Assembly: GCA_910574285.1 (NCBI GenBank)
Contig: CAJTAL010000028.1
Coordinates: 1-53,919, forward strand
DNA length: 53,919 nt
Direction of reading: 5' to 3'
Source: Lachnospiraceae bacterium
GTDB taxonomy: Bacteria; Bacillota; Clostridia; Lachnospirales; Lachnospiraceae
This document shows, one piece after another, positions 7,377 through 15,820 of the stretch (its first letter is position 1; every line of letters begins with the position of its first letter). Under the pieces are notes generated by a model. The model saw only the letters and a list, made by a program, of their open reading frames with translations. It was not told the DNA's origin and made no database searches. The position numbers and the translations under genes are program-made.

Positions 7377-7583
7377 ATGAAGAACAGGAACGAAGCCATC
7401 AGGCATTTGCAGAAAAACGGGGAATACAGATTTGAGGGACTTGGCAGGGAGGAGAGCCGCAGGGCTGCCACGGAGCTGGCAAAAGCAGCCATGAGGGAAG
7501 ACCGGAAATACGGGACCCAGAGCAGCTTCGGCATCGCAAGGGACGCATTCGGATACTATTTTGCGGCACAGATCAACGGATAA
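7377..7583 (+). CDS. Small hypothetical prophage protein
   Basis: The 68-residue product starts at ATG 7377 behind ACGGAGGACACAGCT. It is helical and basic (EESRRAATELAKAAMREDRK) with an aromatic C-terminus (DAFGYYFAAQING). It is the first gene after element copy 4. No family is recognised. Confidence 0.45.
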   Translation: MKNRNEAIRHLQKNGEYRFEGLGREESRRAATELAKAAMREDRKYGTQSSFGIARDAFGYYFAAQING

Positions 7584-7596
7584 GGAGGAAAGCACG

Positions 7597-8004
7597 ATGA
7601 GGGCAGAAGATACATTACAGTTCATGGCGGATTTTTACCCGTCGATATTCCCTACAAGGAAGCACTGCTTAAATCATCTGTTCTGCACCATAGGGAACGG
7701 ATACAGATGGGTGAAAGGCGAGCTGGTGGAGGATGATAAAAAATGCAGCAGGTACCGCCTTGTGGAGCCGGTGGAAAAAGCGGAGTTTGACCGTGAGCGG
7801 GACTGGTGGGCAAGATACCGACTGGAACGGGAGATGCATGAGAAAACAGGAAAGCGGATTAGCCCGGACTATTTCTTTGAATGGTCGCAGCCAAGCAAGG
7901 AATATTCCTATCTGTACCATTTCCCTAAAAACATAAAGCCGGACTGGAGAGCGCTGCTGGAAGAATGCAGGCAGATGCTTGGGGAGGATGGCGTGGAGAT
8001 ATAA
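7597..8004 (+). CDS. Hypothetical prophage protein
   Basis: The 135-residue product starts at ATG 7597 behind AAGGAGGAAAGCACG. It is rich in aromatic and charged residues (ERDWWARYRLEREM, FFEWSQPSKEYSYLYHF). It ends in a helical acidic segment (WRALLEECRQMLGEDG). No family is recognised. It shares a transcription unit with the gene at 7377. Confidence 0.5.
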   Translation: MRAEDTLQFMADFYPSIFPTRKHCLNHLFCTIGNGYRWVKGELVEDDKKCSRYRLVEPVEKAEFDRERDWWARYRLEREMHEKTGKRISPDYFFEWSQPSKEYSYLYHFPKNIKPDWRALLEECRQMLGEDGVEI

Positions 8005-8015
8005 CAGCATTATAA

Positions 8016-8120
8016 TGTACACAATTTCCCCTACAGATATTTGTGCAGTATATGTTCCGAATCCGCTTGCTATTATGGGCAGAAAGAGCGAATATGTGTA
8101 CTACCGAAAGGGAAAACACG
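8016..8120 (+). promoter_or_regulatory. Promoter-like repeat element, copy 5
   Basis: GTACACAA and TTGTGCAG arms lead to TTGCTA (8067-8072), 17 bases, GAATAT (8090-8095) and GTGTACTACCGAAAGGG. The single gene at 8141 follows. Confidence 0.65.
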
Positions 8121-8140
8121 GAAAACGGAGGACACAGACC

Positions 8141-8416
8141 ATGAAAATCAACGACGCAATGAAAACCTACAGACTGCCGAACCCCACCACGCCGGAGGAT
8201 TTGGAATGCAGATGGAGCAAGCTGCTGACCTTTGGAGACAAGGTGGTCATCGCAGGATACTTCTACAATGGGCAGAACAAGCCCTGCTATTTCGGGGCGG
8301 CTTATGAATTCCTGGGCGACGACCATACCTGCGAAGGCACCATCGGATTGAGGGCTGCAAGCGGAGTCGAGTTCGAGGATGACGGCCACGCAATCGCCTG
8401 GGCGATGCAGCAGTAG
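8141..8416 (+). CDS. Hypothetical prophage protein
   Basis: The 91-residue product starts at ATG 8141 behind ACGGAGGACACAGACC. The central strands (DKVVIAGYFYNGQNKPCYFG) and terminal helix (GHAIAWAMQQ) suggest a compact alpha/beta fold. It is the only gene between element copies 5 and 6. No family is recognised. Confidence 0.5.
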   Translation: MKINDAMKTYRLPNPTTPEDLECRWSKLLTFGDKVVIAGYFYNGQNKPCYFGAAYEFLGDDHTCEGTIGLRAASGVEFEDDGHAIAWAMQQ

Positions 8417-8431
8417 ACAAAGGCGGGAAAA

Positions 8432-8510
8432 TCCCAAGGTACGGAGCCGGGCGGCTCTGTATCCCGTAGAAGCAGATCAGGGCTTTCAGCAAGGCTCTTT
8501 TGCCATGCCA
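8432..8510 (+). repeat. Second non-coding repeat, copy 1
   Basis: This non-coding stretch shares CGGAGCCGG..GGCTCTG..TC..GTA with 8938-9010. A 5-bp stem GAGCC (8444-8448) / GGCTC (8453-8457) is possible. Similarity to the other copy is partial, and no function is clear. Confidence 0.35.
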
Positions 8511-8511
8511 G

Positions 8512-8614
8512 ATATACACAAATCCCGGTGCGGATATTTGTGTAGTTTATGCCTGTAATTGACTTGCTATTATCCGCAAAAAGAGCGAATATGTGTACTA
8601 CCGAAAGGAAAAAC
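8512..8614 (+). promoter_or_regulatory. Promoter-like repeat element, copy 6
   Basis: TACACAAAT (8515-8523) and ATTTGTGTA (8536-8544) pair perfectly. TTGCTA (8564-8569), 17 bases and GAATAT (8587-8592) follow, then GTGTACTACCGAAAGG. It precedes the gene at 8636. Confidence 0.65.
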
Positions 8615-8635
8615 AAAAAAACGGAGGTACACACC

Positions 8636-8929
8636 ATGAAGGATTACAATGGGGTTTTTGGATATGAGGTATTTGCAGGGTTTATGACAGCGGCGCAGCT
8701 TAAGCGTCACACGGAGTGCATCCGGGAATATAAAGGATACAGCATTGCCTTTGGGAAATACCAGAAAGATGGTGCAGGCAGGGCATGGTGGAGCGTCAGG
8801 GTTTGGAAAAACGACGGTAAGGACCGCCTTGGGGCTTTCACGATGAAGAGCCTCTGCGCCACGGACGGGGAGGCGATGGTCATGGCGACCCGGTGGGCAA
8901 AAGCCAACATTGACAGGATTACCGGATAA
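8636..8929 (+). CDS. Hypothetical prophage protein
   Basis: The 97-residue product starts at ATG 8636 behind ACGGAGGTACACACC. CIREYKGYSIAFGKYQKDG and RAWWSVRVWKNDGKDR suggest a small beta-sheet domain, followed by a helix (GEAMVMATRWAKANID). The central EYKGYxI motif recurs in the protein at 6845-7054. It is the last early-block gene before terminase. No family is recognised. Confidence 0.5.
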   Translation: MKDYNGVFGYEVFAGFMTAAQLKRHTECIREYKGYSIAFGKYQKDGAGRAWWSVRVWKNDGKDRLGAFTMKSLCATDGEAMVMATRWAKANIDRITG

Positions 8930-8937
8930 ACGGAACA

Positions 8938-9010
8938 TTCCAAGAGCGGAGCCGGAAGGCTCTGCGTCTTGTACTGATCTATTACGGCTTGCCATAGGCA
9001 GGTCATTTTT
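8938..9010 (+). repeat. Second non-coding repeat, copy 2
   Basis: Partner of 8432-8510, with GAGCC (8949-8953) / GGCTC (8958-8962) closing a GGAA tetraloop. It lies between the last early gene and terminase, where a terminator or packaging-linked signal might be expected. No T-tract directly follows the stem. Confidence 0.35.
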
Positions 9011-9031
9011 TATGCCATCTTTGGGGAGGTG

Positions 9032-10645
9032 ATGCTGATGGCAATGCGAAAGCTGAAAAAATACAGACCGACGAAGTTCAGGGCGAAGGACAGCCGTTAC
9101 GATAAGGATGCCGCCGATTTTGCCGTGATGTTCATCGAGAGCCTCTGCCACACCAAGGGGACATGGGCGGGGAAGCCTTTTGAACTGCTCGACTGGCAGG
9201 AGCAGATCATCCGGGATATTTTCGGCACTCTGAAACCGAACGGCTACCGGCAGTTTAACACGGCTTATGTGGAGATTCCGAAGAAGCAGGGAAAATCGGA
9301 ACTGGCGGCGGCCGTGGCGCTGCTCCTGACCTGCGGGGACGGGGAGGAGCGGGCGGAGGTGTACGGGTGTGCCGCTGACCGGCAGCAGGCCACCATTGTC
9401 TTTGACGTGGCGGCGGACATGGTGCGGATGTGTCCGGCTCTTTCCAAGCGGGTGAAGATACTTGCATCACAGAAGCGGATCATATACACGCCCACCAATT
9501 CCTTCTACCAGGTGCTTTCGGCGGAGGCGTATTCCAAGCACGGCTTCAACATCCACGGCGTGGTGTTTGACGAGCTGCACACGCAGCCGAACCGGAAGCT
9601 GTTTGATGTCATGACCAAGGGCTCCGGGGATGCCAGGATGCAGCCGCTGTATTTCCTCATCACCACGGCGGGGACGGACACCCATTCCATCTGCTACGAG
9701 ACGCACCAGAAGGCAAAGGACATTTTAGAGGGCAGGAAAATTGACCCTACATTTTACCCGGTAATCTACGGCGCAGATGAGGCGGACGACTGGACGGACC
9801 CCAAGGTGTGGAAAAAGGCCAATCCCTCTTTAAATATCACAGTGGGGATTGACAAGGTGGAGGCCGCCTGCGAATCGGCAAAGCAGAATCCGGGGGAGGA
9901 GAACAGTTTCCGGCAGCTCCGCTTAAACCAGTGGGTGAAACAGGCGGTGCGGTGGATGCCCATGGATAAATGGGATGCCTGCGCCTTCCCGGTTTCGGAA
10001 GACGACCTGGAGGGGCGCGTCTGCTACGGCGGGCTGGACTTATCCTCCACCACGGACATCACGGCGTTCGTGCTGGTGTTCCCACCGCTTGACGAGGAGG
10101 ATAAATACTGCATCTTGCCGTACTTCTGGGTGCCGGAGGAAACGCTGGAGCTGCGTGTGCGGCGCGACCATGTCCCCTATGATTTGTGGGAGCGGCAGGG
10201 GAAGCTGATGACCACGGAAGGGAACGTGGTACACTACGGCTATATCGAGAAATATATCGAGCTGCTTGGGGAGCGGTTTAACATCCGTGAGATCGCCTTT
10301 GACCGGTGGGGAGCGGTGCAGATGGTGCAGAACCTTGAGGGCATGGGCTTTACGGTGGTTCCGTTTGGGCAGGGTTTCAAGGATATGTCCCCGCCTACCA
10401 AGGAGCTGATGAAGCTGGTGCTGGAGCAGATGATTGCCCACGGCGGGCATCCGGTCCTTCGGTGGATGATGGATAACATCTTCATCCGCACCGACCCGGC
10501 AGGCAATATCAAGGCGGATAAGGAAAAATCCACGGAGAAGATTGACGGGGCTGTGGCCACGATCATGGGGCTTGATAGAGCGGTGCGCTGTGGGAACCAG
10601 ACATCCGAAAGCGTGTACGATTCCCGCGGTCTGTTGGTTTTTTGA
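9032..10645 (+). CDS. Phage terminase large subunit
   Basis: The product is about 537 residues, the usual length for TerL. Starts at GTG 9029, ATG 9032 and ATG 9038 are all possible behind TTGGGGAGGTG. The N-terminal ATPase has a Walker A-like loop with the family's non-standard form (IPKKQGKSE, near residue 80) and Walker B FDELH (near 180). The C-terminal nuclease begins at GGLDLSSTTDITA (near 335), where the aspartates would bind metal. TerL cuts concatemeric DNA and drives it into the prohead through the portal. The small terminase subunit and the HNH nuclease that often precede it are not found just upstream; the genes there are small early proteins. Confidence 0.92.
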   Translation: MLMAMRKLKKYRPTKFRAKDSRYDKDAADFAVMFIESLCHTKGTWAGKPFELLDWQEQIIRDIFGTLKPNGYRQFNTAYVEIPKKQGKSELAAAVALLLTCGDGEERAEVYGCAADRQQATIVFDVAADMVRMCPALSKRVKILASQKRIIYTPTNSFYQVLSAEAYSKHGFNIHGVVFDELHTQPNRKLFDVMTKGSGDARMQPLYFLITTAGTDTHSICYETHQKAKDILEGRKIDPTFYPVIYGADEADDWTDPKVWKKANPSLNITVGIDKVEAACESAKQNPGEENSFRQLRLNQWVKQAVRWMPMDKWDACAFPVSEDDLEGRVCYGGLDLSSTTDITAFVLVFPPLDEEDKYCILPYFWVPEETLELRVRRDHVPYDLWERQGKLMTTEGNVVHYGYIEKYIELLGERFNIREIAFDRWGAVQMVQNLEGMGFTVVPFGQGFKDMSPPTKELMKLVLEQMIAHGGHPVLRWMMDNIFIRTDPAGNIKADKEKSTEKIDGAVATIMGLDRAVRCGNQTSESVYDSRGLLVF

Positions 10646-10732
10646 CCAGTCTGTACATGGTATCTTTGTCGGTTCCTTATATGGCTATTTTCCGCAGATT
10701 CCTTTATGCTGTCTGGCGAAGGAGGTGGAAGG

Positions 10733-11029
10733 ATGGATGAGAAGGATTTCCTTGAGCTAATCATTTCGGAACGGATGGGGATGCACCATGACGCCTTTAA
10801 AAAGGAATATCCCCTTACGGAGGAGCAGGCGGCGGAAGCGGAAAAGGCAGACCAGGCACACGAGCTGCTGTTTGAGCAGTTAAGCGCAGAGCAGAGGAAA
10901 ATGATGGAGCTGTGCGAGGATGTGGCAAATTCGGAAGCAACAAGGGAAAATGAATATTACTACCGGGCAGGGTTCCGGGACGGGATAAACCTTGACAAGC
11001 TGATGAAGCAGATCAGGGAAGGAAAATAA
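10733..11029 (+). CDS. DUF6809-like small helical protein
   Basis: The 98-residue product starts at ATG 10733 behind AAGGAGGTGGAAGG. It is helical and acidic and ends YYRAGFRDGINLDKLM, matching the terminal GFxxG pattern of the protein at 2701-2982. Its position between terminase and portal is conserved-looking but unexplained. Function is unknown. Confidence 0.5.
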   Translation: MDEKDFLELIISERMGMHHDAFKKEYPLTEEQAAEAEKADQAHELLFEQLSAEQRKMMELCEDVANSEATRENEYYYRAGFRDGINLDKLMKQIREGK

Positions 11030-11041
11030 AAATATATTATC

Positions 11042-11086
11042 GGACAGACAGAGGGGCATCGCTTCGGCGGTGCTTTCTGTCTGTCC
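11042..11086 (+). promoter_or_regulatory. Long stable hairpin between terminase and head genes
   Basis: GGACAGACAGA (11042-11052) pairs perfectly with TCTGTCTGTCC (11076-11086). Inside, GCATCGC (11056-11062) pairs with GGGTGC-type bases at 11067-11073 around a UUCG tetraloop. Only a weak T-run (ACTTTTC) follows. It could be a leaky terminator, an RNA-processing site or a leader structure for the portal gene. Confidence 0.5.
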
Positions 11087-11112
11087 ACTTTTCGGAAAGG
11101 AGCGTGGTTCCT

Positions 11113-12483
11113 ATGGGATTATTCAGCGGATTGTTCAGGGCGAGGGATGCGCCTACAAACCGCACATCGGGCAGCGCCTACAGCTTTTTTATGGGCGGAA
11201 GTACAAGCGGGAAAAGGGTAAACGAGCGTTCCTCCATGCAGATGACGGCGGTGTACTCCTGCGTCCGGATTCTTTCAGAAGCGGTGGCGGGGTTGCCGCT
11301 GCATTTTTATAAATATACGGACAACGGCGGGAAGGAAAAGGCAACAGACCACCCGCTGTATTTTCTGCTCCATGACGAGCCGAACCCGGAGATGACTTCC
11401 TTCGTGTTCCGGGAAACGCTGATGACGCACCTGCTCCTTTGGGGAAATGCCTACTCGCAGATTATCCGCAACGGCAAGGGGGAGGTCATCGCACTGTATC
11501 CGCTGATGCCGGACAGGATGACTGTCGACAGGGATGAAAAGGGGCAGCTTTACTATTCTTACCTGATGGGGAACGATGATGCGCCGACCATGAAAGGCAG
11601 CACTGTCAATCTTTCCCCTTCGGATGTGTTGCACATCCCCGGCCTTGGCTTTGACGGGCTGGTGGGCTATTCCCCCATTGCCATGGCAAAGAACGCCATC
11701 GGCATGGCGATTGCCTGTGAGGAGTACGGGGCGAAGTTCTTCGCCAACGGCGCACAGCCGAGCGGCGTGCTGGAGCATCCGGGGACGCTGAAAGACCCGT
11801 CAAGGGTAAGGGAGAGCTGGCAGTCCACTTTTGGCGGCAGCCATAATGCCAACAAAGTGGCTGTTTTAGAGGAGGGGATGAAATACACTCCGATTTCCAT
11901 TTCCCCGGAACAGGCGCAGTTTCTGGAAACACGGAAATTCCAGATCAATGAGATTGCGCGGATTTTCCGTGTGCCTCCGCACATGGTGGGCGACCTGGAA
12001 AAGAGCAGTTTCTCCAACATCGAGCAGCAGAGCCTTGAGTTTGTGAAATACACCCTCGACCCGTGGGTGTCGAGATGGGAGCAGTCCATGGCGCGGTCTT
12101 TGCTGACTGCGGAGGAAAAGAAGCAGTATTTTGTGAAATTTAATGTGGACGGCCTGCTCCGGGGCGACTACCAGAGCCGCATGAGCGGGTACGCCGTGGG
12201 GCGGCAGAACGGGTGGATGAGCGCAAACGACATCCGGGAGCTGGAGAACCTTGACCGCATCCCGGAGGAATTGGGAGGCGATCTGTACCTCATCAACGGA
12301 AACATGACAAAACTTGCGGATGCGGGCATATTTGCGAAAGAGGCATCCGCCCAGAATGGGAAGGAGGAATCCGATGAAAACGAAGAAGTTCTGGAACTGG
12401 AGGAAAGTGAAGAACCAGGAGCCGGAAGTGACAGAGCGGATACTGGAGCTGAACGGCACCATCGCAGAGGAAAGCTGGTTTGA
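11113..12483 (+). CDS. HK97-type phage portal protein
   Basis: The product is 456 residues. ATG 11113 lies ten bases after AAAGGAG; GTG 11104 is the alternative. Conserved portal features include the N-terminal region SSMQMTAVYSCVRILSEAVA and LLLWGNAYSQI. IFRVPPHMVGDLEKSSFSNI is also present, and FVKYTLDPWVSRWEQ follows. Twelve copies would form the ring at one capsid vertex through which DNA passes and to which connectors bind. The final 36 codons (acidic, then RHHRRGKLV) lie in a 110-base overlap with the protease gene and are outside the conserved core. Confidence 0.92.
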   Translation: MGLFSGLFRARDAPTNRTSGSAYSFFMGGSTSGKRVNERSSMQMTAVYSCVRILSEAVAGLPLHFYKYTDNGGKEKATDHPLYFLLHDEPNPEMTSFVFRETLMTHLLLWGNAYSQIIRNGKGEVIALYPLMPDRMTVDRDEKGQLYYSYLMGNDDAPTMKGSTVNLSPSDVLHIPGLGFDGLVGYSPIAMAKNAIGMAIACEEYGAKFFANGAQPSGVLEHPGTLKDPSRVRESWQSTFGGSHNANKVAVLEEGMKYTPISISPEQAQFLETRKFQINEIARIFRVPPHMVGDLEKSSFSNIEQQSLEFVKYTLDPWVSRWEQSMARSLLTAEEKKQYFVKFNVDGLLRGDYQSRMSGYAVGRQNGWMSANDIRELENLDRIPEELGGDLYLINGNMTKLADAGIFAKEASAQNGKEESDENEEVLELEESEEPGAGSDRADTGAERHHRRGKLV

Positions 12484-13195
12484 CGATGACGTCACGCCGC
12501 AGCTTTTCAAGGATGAACTGAACAGCGGTACGGGAGACATTACCGTGTGGATCAATTCGCCGGGCGGCGACTGCGTGGCTGCGGCACAGATTTACAATAT
12601 GCTCTCCAACTATAAAGGCAAGGTAACTGTAAAAATAGACGGCATCGCCGCCAGTGCCGCCAGTGTGATTGCCATGGCGGGCGACACCGTCCTGGTATCC
12701 CCGGTTTCCATGCTGATGATCCATAATCCCGCCACCATCGCCTGGGGCGACCATGCGGAGATGCAGAAAGCCATTGATATGCTCTCCGAGGTGAAGGAGT
12801 CTATCATCAATGCCTATGTGCTAAAGACGGGGCTTTCCCGTCCGAAGCTGTCACACCTGATGGATGCGGAAACGTGGATGGACGCAAACAAGGCGGTGGA
12901 GCTTGGCTTTGCGGATGAGATCATGGCGCGGGCAAAAGCAGAGCCGGAAAAGGAGCCGGAGGAAGGCGAGGGGGATACAGACGGGGAGGAAAAGAAGCTC
13001 CCGCCTCCCGCGAGTTCCATGCTGTATTCCCGCAGGGCGGTCACCAATGCCCTGCTGAATAAGATGGCCGCCAAGTATGGCGGGGAAAAACCGAAGGCAG
13101 ATATCCAGGCGCAGGCAAAAATCCCTGCTGCGGATACAGAAACCGGCCGTTCCGTGGACGCACTCATGGAGCGGCTTAATTTATTAAAGCGATAA
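12374..13195 (+). CDS. ClpP-like prohead protease
   Basis: The 273-residue product starts at ATG 12374 behind GGAAGGAGGAATCCG, 110 bases inside the portal gene. GIAASAASVIAMAG (near residue 95) carries the catalytic serine and MLMIHNPA (near 115) the histidine, as in ClpP/SppA-type phage proteases. INSPGGD helps shape the oxyanion region. Such enzymes process the capsid protein N-terminus and scaffolding during head maturation. The C-terminal 80 residues are acidic, then basic, and may act as scaffold. It lies between portal and capsid in the usual order. Confidence 0.88.
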   Translation: MKTKKFWNWRKVKNQEPEVTERILELNGTIAEESWFDDDVTPQLFKDELNSGTGDITVWINSPGGDCVAAAQIYNMLSNYKGKVTVKIDGIAASAASVIAMAGDTVLVSPVSMLMIHNPATIAWGDHAEMQKAIDMLSEVKESIINAYVLKTGLSRPKLSHLMDAETWMDANKAVELGFADEIMARAKAEPEKEPEEGEGDTDGEEKKLPPPASSMLYSRRAVTNALLNKMAAKYGGEKPKADIQAQAKIPAADTETGRSVDALMERLNLLKR

Positions 13196-13211
13196 GAAGG
13201 AGGATTTCATT

Positions 13212-14432
13212 ATGACGATTCTTGAACTGCGTGAGAAACGCGCGAAGGCATGGGAGGCGGCAAAGGCATTTCTGGATTCCCACAGGAAGGAGAACGGCGT
13301 CCTTTCCGCGGAGGACGACGCCGCATACACGAAGATGGAGCAGGAGATCACCGACCTTGGGAAGGAGATTGCAAGGCTGGAACGGCAGGAGGCGCTTGAC
13401 GCGGAACTGAACCGTCCGGTCAACAAGCCCCTCACGGGAAAGCCCATGAACGGCAGGCTGGAGGATGACGGCGAGGGGAAGACGGGGCGCGCTTCTGATG
13501 AATATAAAAAGAATTTCTGGAACGCCATGCGCTCCAAGGCTCCGGCGCCGAACGTCACCAACGCCCTGCAGATCGGTACGGACTCCGAGGGCGGCTACCT
13601 GGTGCCGGATGAATTTGAGAACACGCTGGTAGAAGCCCTGGAGGAAGAGAACGTCTTCCGCCAGATGGCAAAAATCATCCAGACCTCCAGCGGCGACCGC
13701 AAGATTCCCGTAGTGGCAAGCAAGGGTACGGCATCGTGGATGGATGAGGAGGGTGCATACCCGGAAAGCGATGATTCTTTCGGGCAGGTGTCCATCGGGG
13801 CATATAAGCTGGGTACCATGATCAAGGTTTCCGAGGAGCTGTTGAATGACAGCGTCTTTGACCTGCAGTCCTATATTACCAGGGAGTTTGCCCGCCGCAT
13901 CGGTTCCAAGGAAGAGGAGGCATTCTTTACGGGGAACGGCACCGGGAAGCCGCTGGGCATCCTTGCGGCGACGGGCGGCGCAGAAACTGGCATCACGTCG
14001 GCATCTGCAACAGCGGTCACTGCCGACGAGCTGATTGACCTTTATTACAGCCTGAAATCCCCGTACCGTAAGAATGCCGTGTGGACGCTGAATGATTCCA
14101 CGGTCAAGGCAATCCGCAAGCTGAAGGACGGCAACGGGCAGTACCTGTGGCAGCCGGGCATCACGGCGGGCGCGCCTGACATGATCCTCGGCCGGCCGGT
14201 CAGGACTTCCGCCTATATGCCGGCCATTGCCGCAGGCGCAAAGACCATCGCTTTCGGGGACTTCTCCTATTACTGGATTGCCGACAGGCAGGGGCGCAGC
14301 TTCAAACGCCTGAACGAGCTGTTTGCAGCCACCGGTCAGGTGGGCTTCCTTGCCTCGCAGCGCGTTGACGGCAAGCTGGTGCTGGCGGAGGCGGTCAAAG
14401 TGCTGGTGCAGAAAGCGGCATCCGGCACATAA
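13212..14432 (+). CDS. HK97-fold major capsid protein
   Basis: The 406-residue product starts at ATG 13212 behind AAGAAGGAGGATTTCATT. The first 105 or so residues are charged and predicted helical or coiled-coil (delta/scaffold domain; KMEQEITDLGKEIARLERQE), probably removed by the upstream protease. The mature capsid fold follows, with GYLVPDEFENTLVEALEE near residue 125. ILGRPVRTSAYMPA and IAFGDFSYYWIADRQGRSF are typical late elements. It builds the icosahedral shell. Confidence 0.93.
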   Translation: MTILELREKRAKAWEAAKAFLDSHRKENGVLSAEDDAAYTKMEQEITDLGKEIARLERQEALDAELNRPVNKPLTGKPMNGRLEDDGEGKTGRASDEYKKNFWNAMRSKAPAPNVTNALQIGTDSEGGYLVPDEFENTLVEALEEENVFRQMAKIIQTSSGDRKIPVVASKGTASWMDEEGAYPESDDSFGQVSIGAYKLGTMIKVSEELLNDSVFDLQSYITREFARRIGSKEEEAFFTGNGTGKPLGILAATGGAETGITSASATAVTADELIDLYYSLKSPYRKNAVWTLNDSTVKAIRKLKDGNGQYLWQPGITAGAPDMILGRPVRTSAYMPAIAAGAKTIAFGDFSYYWIADRQGRSFKRLNELFAATGQVGFLASQRVDGKLVLAEAVKVLVQKAASGT

Positions 14433-14478
14433 AAAAGAAAGGCAGGTTTTGAAATTATAAAGGAAGGGGGCGGCGGGC

Positions 14479-14754
14479 ATGGTGGTGACGCTGGAAGAAA
14501 TGAAGAACTACCTCCGTGTGGATTACGATGACGATGATGCCCTCATAAGTCATCTTTTGCAGTCGGCTGAAAAAATCTGCATGGATATCATCCGGACGGA
14601 TGACAGGGGCGTGCTGGAAAAGGATGAAAACGCAAAGACGGCTGTCCTGTATGCCACGGCTTACCTCTATGAACACCGGGAGGAAGCAGACCACCATGCC
14701 ATGATGCTGACGCTGCGGGCGCTCCTTTCCGGCAGCCGAAAGGAGGCGTTCTGA
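14479..14754 (+). CDS. Head-tail connector (gp6-like)
   Basis: The 91-residue product starts at ATG 14479 behind AAGGAAGGGGGCGG. TLEEMKNYLRVDYDDDDALI is the typical N-terminus of gp6-like connectors (the DNA-packaging QLRG/gp6 group), followed by helices. It forms a ring under the portal that helps retain DNA. The stop overlaps the ATG of the next gene (TGATG). Confidence 0.82.
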   Translation: MVVTLEEMKNYLRVDYDDDDALISHLLQSAEKICMDIIRTDDRGVLEKDENAKTAVLYATAYLYEHREEADHHAMMLTLRALLSGSRKEAF

Positions 14755-15095
14755 TGGAAGTTTCGCTATTGAATGTGAGAATCACCTTCCAGAAGAATGC
14801 CGTGGCGGTGGACGGCATCGGCAACCATAAAAACACATGGACGGATTATTATTCCTGCCATGCCACAGCCAGTGGCGAGGCGGGGAAGCAGACCAGTGAA
14901 ACAAATGTGGCCGGGACCGTGGCGGATGAATCGGATGTTTCGTTTACGGTTCGCTGGTGTAGAAAAGCGGCGGCAGTTGATTCCACAGGATACCGTGTGG
15001 TATTTGATGGCGGGATTTACGACATCCTCGCCGTTGACCACATGAATTATAAAAAGAAATGCATCAAATTCAAGTGCAGGAAAGCGAGGCGGTGA
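14754..15095 (+). CDS. Head-tail adaptor (head closure protein)
   Basis: The 113-residue product starts at ATG 14754 in a TGATG overlap with the previous stop. Beta-rich content (SDVSFTVRWCRKAAAVD, YRVVFDGGIYDILAVDHMN) matches small head-closure proteins of the SPP1 gp16 type. Order and length agree with this role. It is expected to seal the connector after packaging. Confidence 0.78.
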   Translation: MEVSLLNVRITFQKNAVAVDGIGNHKNTWTDYYSCHATASGEAGKQTSETNVAGTVADESDVSFTVRWCRKAAAVDSTGYRVVFDGGIYDILAVDHMNYKKKCIKFKCRKARR

Positions 15096-15097
15096 CG

Positions 15098-15478
15098 ATG
15101 GCAAACGGCGTATCTATCGACCGGATGGCAGAGGAGATCATGAGGGGGCTGACAGAATATGCGGACCTTGCCACGGAGGATGTGAAAAAGGCGGTGAAGA
15201 AAGCCGGGACAGCGGTGCGCAGGGACATTGAAGCCAACGCACCGAAGGACACCGGGAAGTATGCAAAGTCATGGGCGGTGAAGACCACGAAGGAAACTTC
15301 CAATTCGCTGGAGGTGACGGTGCATTCCAGGAACCGCTACCAACTGACGCACCTTCTGGAACACGGCCATGCCAAGAGGGGCGGCGGCCGTGTCCCGGCA
15401 AAGCCCCATATCGCAGCAGCGGAGCAGGCCGGCACCCGGCAGCTTGAAAAGGAAATACAGAAAGCATTGGAGGGATAG
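15098..15478 (+). CDS. HK97 gp10-type tail component
   Basis: The 126-residue product starts at ATG 15098, behind GAGGCGGTGACG. An N-terminal helix (AEEIMRGLTEYADLATEDVK) leads to NAPKDTGKYAKSW, the conserved APxDTGxL-like motif, and LLEHGHAKRGGGRV. The family acts at the head-tail joint during tail attachment. Confidence 0.85.
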   Translation: MANGVSIDRMAEEIMRGLTEYADLATEDVKKAVKKAGTAVRRDIEANAPKDTGKYAKSWAVKTTKETSNSLEVTVHSRNRYQLTHLLEHGHAKRGGGRVPAKPHIAAAEQAGTRQLEKEIQKALEG

Positions 15479-15481
15479 GCT

Positions 15482-15820
15482 TTGGAAACATTACTGGCGC
15501 TTTTGAAGGAAACCGGCATCCCCTTCGCCTATGACCATTTTGCGGAGGGCGAGTCGCCGGAGCCGCCGTTTGTCTGCTACCTCCTGTCGCAGAGCGACAA
15601 CTTCGCTGCTGACGGCATGGTGTACTTCAAGGCAAGCGGCGTGAAGATAGAATTATACACCGACACCAAGGATCTGTCGGTGGAGAAGAAACTGGAGGAC
15701 GCGCTGGATAAGCGGCGCATCTTCTACAACAAGTCGGAGGTCTGGATTGACAGCGAGAAGCTGTACGAGGTCCTCTACCAATTCGATATGGAGGTGGTTT
15801 GCGATGCCGAAGAAGAATAA
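15482..15820 (+). CDS. Tail terminator/completion-type minor protein
   Basis: The 112-residue product starts at TTG 15482, four bases after the previous stop and behind GGAGGGATAGGC. KIELYTDTKDLSVEKKLEDAL and the following strands resemble small tail-terminator proteins that cap the tail tube at the head side. The position just before the major tail protein supports this. It overlaps the next gene by 17 bases. Confidence 0.65.
   Translation: METLLALLKETGIPFAYDHFAEGESPEPPFVCYLLSQSDNFAADGMVYFKASGVKIELYTDTKDLSVEKKLEDALDKRRIFYNKSEVWIDSEKLYEVLYQFDMEVVCDAEEE

Noticed and set aside
13176-14480. 434-codon minus-strand frame opposite the capsid gene
   Set aside because: The plus-strand capsid gene is unambiguous and the antisense product has no family features.
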